A DNA stretch of 64,000 nucleotides from Sorghum bicolor (Eukaryota > Streptophyta > Magnoliopsida > Poales > Poaceae), in assembly GCF_000003195.3 (NCBI RefSeq), contig NC_012872.2:62001-126000 (forward strand), in the 5' to 3' direction. The notes beneath the pieces are model-generated. The model was not told the origin of the DNA, made no database searches, and was given only the letters and a program-made list of their open reading frames with translations. Both the position numbers and the translations under genes were made by a program. This document shows positions 55,746 through 64,000 of the stretch, piece by piece; the stretch's first letter is position 1, and the number at the start of each line of letters is the position of its first letter.

Positions 55746-55986
55746 TTAGCGAGATTGATGGTAATATGGTACATTGAGCAAAAGTGATGCATGGGCTAGC
55801 TTGTTTCTTTCTGCCATCTCAGATTGATCATGATACCAGACCAACCGCTGGCTGTAGCGTCCAGACAGATCACTGCCAAGCCAATAGTTATCCACAACAA
55901 CGCATGGCATCCTAGAAGTGCAATAGATCGTATAATTTGACTGCAGAGTGGCAATCGCAATCGCAACAACGAGGAAGATTTTTCTT

Positions 55987-56000
55987 GGCTCGATCATATT

Positions 56001-56038
<38 letters not shown>

Positions 56039-56050
56039 GAGATAGAGAGC
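55987..56050. repeat. (TC)n-(TA)n-(GA) inverted microsatellite
   Basis: A CTCTCTCTCTCTATATATAT run is followed by TATATATAGAGATAGAGAG, so the TC and GA flanks pair across a TA centre. Confidence 0.8.
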
Positions 56051-56164
56051 TCCATTGAGCAGTAGTCGATCTCAGCACTCCATGTTTCAAGCTTCTTCTC
56101 ACTATGGTGGTTTATTTTTTAACATAAATAATAACCTGCTTCAATCTGCTCATCATCGTCCTAT

Positions 56165-56534
56165 GGGGGCGTTTATGAGGATGGCTCAGCTGGGCTGTGC
56201 GCTCTCGGGCTGCAAGTGCACGTGTTTGCACACTTGGTTCAGCGCGCAGCCCAGCCACCCCGCAGCCAAAACAACCCTCTCAACCTGGCTCTAGAGATAC
56301 GCTGGAGATAGGTGTTGTTTTGGAGCCGGGCTCCTTGCGGCGCACAGCGGGGGCAAGTGGGGGGGGAGGGGGCGAGATAGTTGTATTTGGTGGTTTAGCC
56401 CGGTCCTAACACAACCATTTCTGGATCGAACTGGAAGACGAACGTAGTCTGTTGCAGCATTTGGGGCTGGTCTAGCGTGACCTGAGCCTAACGAGCAAGC
56501 CAGACTAACCACAGTCACCCTCACAAACGCCCCC
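56165..56534. mobile_element. TIR element, 370 bp, GGGGGCGTTT ends
   Basis: Left end GGGGGCGTTTATGAGG and reversed right end GGGGGCGTTTGTGAGG differ at one base; similarity continues for several more bases. TAT lies on both sides. The interior is non-coding and GC-rich. The superfamily is uncertain. Confidence 0.7.
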
Positions 56535-58216
56535 TATATATCTCCTCAGTAGCTCATCCGATGCCATCTCTGGAGGGTAACAAACAGATCCATGCCTAAT
56601 TTCATAACACTACGACAGTACGTATGTAGCTCATCCGATGTACGTTTTTGTTCTGGAGCTAGCTAGTGCCAAACACACTACAACAGTACGCATGTAGTAG
56701 TAGACTGAAATCGTGTGGGTGTGGGTCTCACTCTCACCCTGTTAACTAGTCCCCTTTTTTTTTTGCACAATAGTTGGAGAAGCAAGTGCAGATGTTCCCA
56801 GCCCAATGGAGTCCCCATCATCATATGCATGGCCATGGCCCATGGGAGTCAGCCAACGATGCGATGCCAGCCATGTGCAATGCAAGTGGAGAGGAGAGGA
56901 GAGGAGAGGAGAGGAGAGGAGAAGAGACGGATGGAGGGCGGCGAAACGAACGAGAGATGCCGAAGGGTAGGGTAGGTAGGCCCCACCCCACACGCTCCGG
57001 CTCTCCGGGTTGTCTCTCTCTTTCTTTCTTGATCCAGATCCGGACCGGACCGATCGGGCACCGATCCATCCATTCCAATCCAAACCACCCTTCCTCTTCC
57101 TCCTCTCTTCCACCACCACCAGCAGCAGGCGGCAGCAGCAGCGACCTCGTCGTCGTCGTCCTCAATTCGATCAAATTCAAAATCCCCCCCGTGCTTGCTG
57201 ACTGCTGTATTGGACTCCTTGCCTGCCGCCCCGCCGTGGTTGCTCTGTACTGAACTCGATTCCTCACTCCTGCCCCGTGCTGTGCTTGTCGACCAGACGG
57301 ACCGCAGGAGATCCATCCGCTTCTCCTTGTGCTGCTCTGGTAAGCAACCGCCCTACGTCTGCTTGCAGCTTGCTTGTTATTCCTGTATACTGTATGAGCA
57401 AGCCCTCCTCACGCCAAATCTCCGATTTCAATCAAGCGGATGGAATATGGATGGATGGATGGATGGATGGATTACTTTGCTGCGTGGCATCCACGTTATG
57501 AGAACCAACAATTTCGCTGTGGACACCCAAACCCAACCGCGATTGGATAGATCCCCTTGTTAAATTTAACTTATTACTCTCACATGTGTAATATAATTGG
57601 GTTGGATTGGATCCCCCTGTTTTAACTAACCAAGCTCTTTCTGCCTGCTACTGCTAGCTTCCCCCTGCTTCCAGATTCAACAGCAGGCACCTGTTTGACT
57701 TCACATGCATCATGCATACATACTACTGGATCTGTATGCTCCAAGTCACCTTTCAAAGTCATGTCATACCAGTTTCCTTTACCACTTGTTACTAGTTGGT
57801 GTACTACTATCGATCGTACTGACTGATGAGTCAACATCATATATCTCCTTGAAACATCCACCACGGCCATGGCTAATAACTAATGCAACACACAGCCTGA
57901 GGCCTGAGGGGTGGGGGGGGGGGGGGGGGGGGGGGGGCATTCAAGAGCTCAAATAATGATACAGGATCTGCTTCTTCACTACTACTAGGCTAATAGCTCC
58001 TAGGAAAGAGAAGCCATCACACCAGAACTCAGAAAGCACCACTTAGTTTGCCTTTCTGTTCTAAGCCATACTGCATTGACATCATTGCACAATTGTTTCC
58101 TCCATCAGCTTCTTCGTCCTGTCTTGAGTTATGTATGTGTCCACAGCTTTATGTGAACGTTGACATGATAGCATTTGCTTCCTGCTTTTTTATAAAACAA
58201 AAACAAAATTAGCATC
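56535..58216 (+). other. Promoter, 5' leader and leader intron of the endosulfine gene
   Basis: A GGAGA-repeat (56889-56922) and pyrimidine-rich DNA precede a probable non-coding first exon ending CTGCTCTG before GTAAGCAACC at about 57341. The leader intron would run to the AG at 58212, just before the ATG. Within it are a GGAT repeat (57447-57472) and a 25-base G run (57913-57937). Exon limits in the leader are inferred. Confidence 0.45.
57913..57937. repeat. 25-base G homopolymer
   Basis: An uninterrupted G run, preceded by GAGGGGT, lies within the presumed leader intron of the endosulfine gene. Its length in a real genome is hard to fix by sequencing. Confidence 0.85.
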
Positions 58217-59371
58217 ATGTCGGATATGAAGGACTCCAATGCGCCTGCTGCACTTGATGGAAATCCTCAACCTATGGACCAAACTGAAGACAATTCTATG
58301 CCCTCAGCTCAGCAACAGGTTATTTCCTGCACTAGTCCTGGAGATTATACAGTATTATTACACACAGTAATTTCAATGGCACTCCTGCACTCTTTTGGTG
58401 ATGGAATAACCATCCATCCAAATTTCTTTAAGTAAGTGGCATGATAGGTTGTACTGAACATACTAATGTTTCTGTGGGCAGGAAGAAGCAATCAAGAAGA
58501 AGTTTGGAGGACTAATGCCCAAAAAGCCACCACTCATCTCAAAGGTTCCTTGCTCATTTTTTTTTCGCGTTATCCCAAGATAGATGAAATAGGGGTGGGG
58601 GAGCAGAACCAGATAATATCCACATAAGTGCTGTGATGAGTAATTAAATTCTCTTCTGTAATTGTAGGATCATGAGCGGGCCTACTTTGATTCTGCTGAC
58701 TGGGCTCTAGGAAAGGTATTGCTGTTACCCTTCTTCTCTTTGATTTATGTGGCTTCAGTAAATTTAATCTAGTGATGAGTTGAGGGCGCAATTCTGAAAC
58801 TTGCATGAATTAGTACCATGCATAACACTTTGGTTGTGTACAGCAAGGTGTGGCCAAACCCAAAGGACCGCTGGAGGCACTTAGGCCAAAGCTTCAGGTA
58901 TCACTCTGCTATCTATGTGTAATGTACATATACACGGTCAGCACCCTAGCCTAAGTGATGCTAAACCAAAGCCAAAATTACTGACTCCGATCCGCTGAAC
59001 ACCACACTGCTGTACAGTACATGACATTATGTTGCTTCTTTTTTTCTGGTTTATTATTGTTTCAGCCAACACGCCAACAGCAGCAACAACGCGCAAGGCG
59101 CTCCATTTACACTTCGTCAGAAAACGAGGGTATGTACCTTAATTTGTTGACGACTCCTTAGCTTTTGATTCTGGTCCTTGTGCACATGAAAAGCAGAGCT
59201 AAGCAAGTATATGTGGGTGTAGTTCTCTGTATGTATTGTCCTTGGAGTTTTTTTTTAATTAAGTCTTCCATTATTAAAAAAAAAAAGGTTCTCTGTATCG
59301 TTTGTAACATAGTAACATACATGGTTGCAGACGGAGATGGTGCTGGTGCTGAGGAGATGAGCATCAACTGA
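58217..59371 (+). CDS. Endosulfine/ARPP-19 family PP2A regulator, six coding exons
   Basis: Coding exons 58217-58318, 58482-58544, 58668-58715, 58844-58897, 59066-59129 and 59331-59371 give 123 residues, all with GT-AG introns. The ENSA/ARPP-19 core covers residues about 35-90: KKKFGGLMPKKPPLISK, then AYFDSADWALGKQG at 60-73. In animals and yeast Greatwall-type kinases phosphorylate the Ser of FDSGDY, turning the protein into an inhibitor of PP2A-B55; the matching residue here is Ser64 in FDSADW, the form typical of plants. The C-terminus is basic then acidic (RQQQQRARRSIYTSSENEDG). The ATG chosen follows a leader-intron acceptor directly and begins MSDMKDSNAP, as in related plant proteins. 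The role of the plant proteins in mitosis or PP2A control is inferred from the family. Confidence 0.88.
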
Positions 59372-61403
59372 AGTGGAGTGGAATCTGTAGGACGTGGGTA
59401 CGGTTGTTGCAGAATCGCAGCTTGCTTTGGCCATTGCCAGAATTGATTGCTGAGTAAGTCGTCAGTATATGTCAAGTGTTGTATTTTGCTTTGCAATTGA
59501 AGGGCAGAGAGTGATTCATGTCTATACAGTTTCATGTATGACTGCTGGGTTATTGAGTTCAACATTGGATATGCATGATGGGATGGCCTATTATGTAGTG
59601 TATATATATAAATTACTGCATAGTACGTGTTCGCGTGAACTTATGAGCACTACTTTTCAGTTTCAGAATAGTGTTTTTTTTTCTCTCACAATGTATTGTT
59701 GAACATCTATTTGTTATTAGTGATTATTATGGATGGTGTTGCGTTGGTTAATTGAGTAGGATGGCGCGCGGCGCGGCCTGTTGCCTACCTGTACATTGGA
59801 ACCAATCTCAACCGGTTTCGGACTCCTAATATATCGGATCGAAGCAGCACGTAGAAACCAAAACCCAGAGGACATCTGTAGCGGCGGTCGGAGAGAGAGA
59901 GAGAGGCATGCCGATGCGCAAGGCCAGCTTTGCATCCACCTGCCCTTGACGGCGATGTTGAGGGCGAGAAGAAATCCAAATCCCTTGGGTGCTCCTCGAA
60001 GACACCGCCTACGTTGCAGACCGCCGCAACGCAACGCCAGCACCATGCAAAATTTAAAGGACGACGAGGTCCGCCACCTCTCCTGCCATGGTGGATTTGT
60101 CGAGGGCGACTACTATGGCGACGCACGCCCATGGCTTATCGGGACATTGCTGCCGTTGAAGATCGCATCATGTACGTCGAGCACGACCTTCACCTGGAGC
60201 CTTGCATTGCCCAGCCCGTTAACCTGGTGGGATGCCTCGACCTCGAAGATGGATGGACATGGAGCAGGCTGATCATTACCAGTCCCGTGGATGCTCCTTG
60301 CATTGGGAGAAGCACCACCAAATCGAGTCATCCAACATGGAACAGGTGCTGCCGCTGCCACTCGGTTCCTCATCCTCCAACAGCCGCAGGAAGCATATCA
60401 TCATCCCGGACCCGGAATCCTCAAGCCAAATGCCATCAGGCGCAGGATCCTGATATGGATGGAGATGATGATGATGATGATATGCTGCTGGACGACCTTT
60501 GATTTTTCTTCTTCTTCTTCCTTCTTACAAATGAAAAAGATCGATCTTTATATAGAAGAAGAAATGATCACCACCCTCTTCATCAACAAATTAAAGCAAG
60601 ACTCCACCCAGGTGGTGTGCTCTGATGATCTTGTGGTTCATATTGGTACTAGTTGGAAATTCCGGTGGCTGTTGCTGTACGTGTTCGTGAATACCGGCAT
60701 CCCATGGCATTGCCAACATGCATTGTGTGATGGTTGTTGTCTGTCCAGAGCAACAGCTGCTCGCTTAGGTGAGGTAGCATCCTGTCAGCGGCATCGCTGT
60801 TGCAGCCTCCACAACAGGCGACTCCACTGTAACTGTAGCGGAACCGGCAACAGATGAAGACGCTGAAGCTACTGAACTCAAGTTGGGCCTCCTCGGTCTG
60901 CTAGAGCTACGCACCCCGAGCACAGATTACGTGGGCCCTGAGTGACTTGTATTAGGCCCAAATTGCTAAGTGTATATATAGTATAACACAACACATATAT
61001 GAGCATATATATAGCAGTGTAATAATACACACGTCGCCACAATCTGAACCATAATTAGCACGCAGATGTATTATTTAGGAAAAGATACAAAGCAAGTTCA
61101 AACATTTACTTGTGTTCTCATCTTGAATCTTGATGTGTTAGCAGCAGGCCAATGCAATGCAAGACTGCATTCCTCTTAACATATGGTTCTGTGATTGCCA
61201 CCACCAAGTAGCACATACATAATGCACTTTAATTTCTTTCTTACACTGTATTATTCTTTCAGGGTGACCATGGATCAACCATACAAATTTAGATCCAATA
61301 TGAGCACCAAAGAATAGAGTGGGCATGACTACACAAGTGTCACCACCAAATAATGGGGGCGACAAGGAATCCTACTTTGCCGCACCAAAACCAAATTGCT
61401 TAC
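59372..61403. other. Intergenic DNA with an unassigned open region at 59930-60502
   Basis: The plus-strand frame 59930-60502 (190 residues) ends with an acidic tail DMDGDDDDDDMLLDDL and lies in GC-rich DNA, but overlapping frames are equally open and no domain was recognised. It may be a small gene, a decayed one or chance. The rest (60503-61403) shows nothing supportable apart from the probable 3' UTR of the OPA3-like gene near 61100-61403. Confidence 0.3.
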
Positions 61404-63259
61404 TCACGCAGGTGTTGCTGCCTTGCCGACTTCTGGCCCATGGACCCTTTTCAAGTTCAAGATTCCTGTCAAGCCTCGCCCTTTAGCAAGCCGCTCAATT
61501 TCACTAAGCCTCACTTTAAGATCTTCCAGTTCTTTAGCTAAACTCTCTTCCCTTAGTTTCAATTCCTTGATATCAGTTAAAAAAAAACAATTGTTAAACT
61601 AAAATAGCACTTGTAACATTGGAAACAAAGCTAACAAACAATCGATGTCTCTCAGCATGTGCATATGTCAATTTTCCAGAGGATATATATGATGAACCAA
61701 TTCTTTTCTGCAGGCACTGAACCATACAAAAACGGTTCTCCACTCTATCACCTAATAATTCAGCTAGGAGCATTGCATTCATAAAAAACTTGAGTTGAAG
61801 ACTTGCTGTTGGAAATGCCATCAATACCCAGTTTTAGGCAGTTATTAGTAATTCTCTATGGTTATGTGAATTCCCAGGCTATTAGAAACTGTGTTCCACA
61901 GGCAAAGCAGTGGTGACATACTTTGACTTGCTTTCGCACGAGCAGCATCTAACTTATTACCAACATTTCTGAACATGCACATATGAGTCATAATGTGTTC
62001 CTCTGAAAAAGGCCTGAATCCATAATAAATGTTCATAGTACTGAAGCATGTGTTGTGCACACCATCACACGATATATCAGTATAGATTTCGACCAATTGG
62101 CAGGCGAGCTGCACTCAGGATGTCAATTATTTCCTTCTGTAATAAATACTTATGACACTGCATATATCCTGATATCTCTGTATAAGTTTAGAAAACAAAC
62201 TAGGATTATCAGAATATTTCTATTCCTGTGCTACATGGTAGGGAGACAGGTTATGTTTCACGTTTATCCTGTCTTGTGGAGGGGGGAAATAATCTTCATG
62301 ATAGGATGAATGGAGTAGTGAATAAGTCAGGTAAAGAGCAGTTAGCATGGCACATTTGTGTGAGCTCAAACTCTTAAGGCACAGGAGAGAAATGGCATAC
62401 CTCAAGTTCCTGTTTACGAGCTTCCTCCTTTCTAGCCTCAGACCTTGCACTTCTCTGTACCTCAAAAATTAGAGCAGCAACAGCAACCTATGATATAACA
62501 ACAAGTAAACAGTGTACCATTAACTGAGAGTTAAAGACAGAGCATCCCTGTGGGGGAGCTGCAGATGTAATAGTAGCACAGATGATTTATGAATGGTTTA
62601 GACTTTAGAGAAGCACCGAAAAGATAAAGGCTTCCCCGATGAGATCTGTAGCAGCTTGAACAGCTTTCTGCTCGTCTAAAGGCCTGATCTCCACATCTGT
62701 AGCGTGCCCGTAAATGCGCCTTTGTATCTTGGTGGTGATACGATGGTTTATCTGTAACAAATGCGTATACCGTCAATATGTATGAACCGCTAGAGGAGGA
62801 GCAAGGATCTTCATTGAGTAGCATAGAATGCTCCCACGTAGTAGCTTATATTCTGCTAATAAAGCATTAAAGCAGAAGTTGAACAAGAAGTCGGACAGTG
62901 AGTTGTGCATATTATATTACAATTTATTTATGGGCAGGGATGTCCTCAGATCCCTCCCTCCCCATCGAGTTGTAAGATTTGGCAGACATTGGCAAGAAAT
63001 GGAAGCGGGCTAGCCCTAATCGAATGGAAGGGGACGGAAGGCATCTCCATTTGAGTAGTTGATAATCTAGATACTTCCCCCAGAGAAGAGGACAGAGGAG
63101 AAGAGGAGGTAACGGCGGTAAATTTGATACCTGGGCGATGGCGATGATGAAGTTGCGGAATTTGGGGTGGACGGCGGCCTGGCTCTTGAGGCGGCTGGCG
63201 ATGGGCTTGGACAGCGTCCGCAGCGCCAGGGTCCCCAGCTTCGCCACCGGCAGCGCCAT
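61404..63259 (-). CDS. OPA3-like mitochondrial protein, four exons
   Basis: Exons, in order: 63259-63131, 62751-62617, 62487-62401 and 61565-61404, giving 170 residues with all junctions in phase 0. The N-terminus MALPVAKLGTLALRTLSKPI and the blocks HPKFRNFIIAIAQ, RRIYGHATDVEIRPLDEQKA and GEAFIFSVAVAALIFE are those of the OPA3 family, whose human member is mutated in optic atrophy 3 and acts at mitochondrial membranes. The stretch AFIFSVAVAALIF (about 84-96) is hydrophobic enough to be membrane-embedded. From about 100 to 150 the protein is a charged coiled coil (EARKEEARKQELEELKLREE). The start ATG is the first in the exon and matches family N-termini. The last acceptor (TATCAAG before GAATTG) is weaker than the others and is the least certain boundary. 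Function in plants is not established. Confidence 0.88.
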
Positions 63260-63341
63260 TCACGGCGCCCCTCCTCCTCCTGCTGCTGCTGCTGCTGAGT
63301 GCTCCTACCTTTCCTCGCGAGGGCCAGAGAGGGAATGGAAC

Positions 63342-63369
63342 CGAATCGAATCGAATCGAATCGAATCGA
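63342..63369. repeat. (GAATC)n microsatellite upstream of the OPA3-like gene
   Basis: Five to six GAATC units lie 80-110 bp upstream of the start codon, on the side of the promoter and 5' leader. Confidence 0.8.
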
Positions 63370-63976
63370 GTGGAATCGTGCGGGATCTCGCTTGGTCGAT
63401 GCGAATGCGATGCCACCAATCCGATCGAATCGAAGCGATGATGAAGAGGAACTGTTGAGGGCCGGAGCCCGGAGAGGGGAGGGAAGGGAATTGAGTCCGT
63501 AGAACGCGTAAAAAAAAAAAGGCTTCAGCTGAAAACGGAACAGGGGATTTTGTTCCTGCTGAGTTTCATTGGCTATTACAATACTATACTACTCTTCTCC
63601 TTCTCTTGTTATATTATTATACTAGTACGTATAATCACAACATCCCTCCCTCTCCATAGAAAAGATGAAAAAAAAAATCTTCTTCTTGCCAGACAAGGCT
63701 ACTCTTCTTCTTGGCACCCAAGGATTTGACCAACTACTACTTCTAGCCACAAACAACTCTTCCCAATAGTTTGACTTAATTTCATCGTCCATTGCTCCAA
63801 ATTGTTGGCTGCCCTTCAAGGGGGATTACTTCTAGACCTCAATCCTCACTAAACGGAGATGAGGACCAATATGAGTTGAACATACAAACCAACCACAAGG
63901 ATGTGACTATCTACCTCAGATTATTAGTTAATTTGATAGCAAATCAAATTGATGTTAGTAGAAGCTAACCTAAATA
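63370..63976. other. Intergenic DNA at the right edge
   Basis: It contains the rest of the OPA3-like promoter and an AT-rich part. The minus-strand frame 63622-63819 has no recognised domain; it could be the end of a gene outside the window, which cannot be judged here. Confidence 0.35.
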
Positions 63977-64000
63977 CTCCCTCCATCCCAAATTGTAAGT
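63977..64000. mobile_element. Probable Stowaway MITE start, cut by the window edge
   Basis: After TA, CTCCCTCCATCCCAAATTGT matches the well-known terminal repeat of grass Stowaway (Tc1/mariner) MITEs, which insert at TA. The rest lies outside. Confidence 0.6.

Overview
The window is nuclear DNA of a grass, most likely an Andropogoneae species such as sorghum. This is inferred from GC-rich monocot-style coding exons split by short GT-AG introns, from many copies of a grass-type terminal-inverted-repeat element (GGCCTTGTTTAGTT ends), and from nested gypsy and copia LTR retrotransposons. No prokaryotic or organellar features were seen, and no rRNA, tRNA or CRISPR.

Genes fall in three groups. 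On the left (1-21 kb) are an intronless receptor-like kinase (1373-2518, +), a five-exon group IIb WRKY factor (4088-6401, -) and an AHL-type PPC-domain protein whose AT-hook core is missing (20263-20898, +). On the right (50-63 kb) are an RWP-RK domain protein (49990-51878, +), a secreted X8/CBM43 protein (54669-55257, +), an endosulfine/ARPP-19-type PP2A inhibitor (58217-59371, +) and an OPA3-like protein (61404-63259, -). They are independent single-gene units; nothing suggests a shared pathway.

Between 6.5 and 20 kb lies small-transposon territory. It holds a dense cluster of about 240-bp elements (one inside another), two 166/167-bp hAT-type MITEs with 8-bp target duplications, a degenerate LINE, a second LINE fragment that split one of the small elements, and a solo LTR (10239-11764).

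From 21.4 to 48.2 kb is a tandem duplication of about 1.15 kb. Its second copy was blown apart by a 23.8-kb nest. A coding-poor gypsy element (22646-46457, TSD GCATC) carries in one LTR a truncated SIRE/Maximus-like copia element, whose 3' LTR carries a 12.1-kb Tat-lineage gypsy element (25863-37958, TSD TGCTC). Its other LTR holds a solo copia-type LTR (43857-45638, TSD CATGG). The undamaged first copy of the duplication serves as an empty-site reference for three insertions.

The most interesting part is the Tat-type element. Its two LTRs differ at one position in 460, yet its gag-pol is broken by a frameshift, two amber stops and an inserted piece of its own LTR that matches an R-U5 (strong-stop-like) segment. 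On the opposite strand, between pol and the 3' LTR, sits an apparently intact six-exon gene for a 931-residue protein, with a TATA-like box and poly(A) signals.
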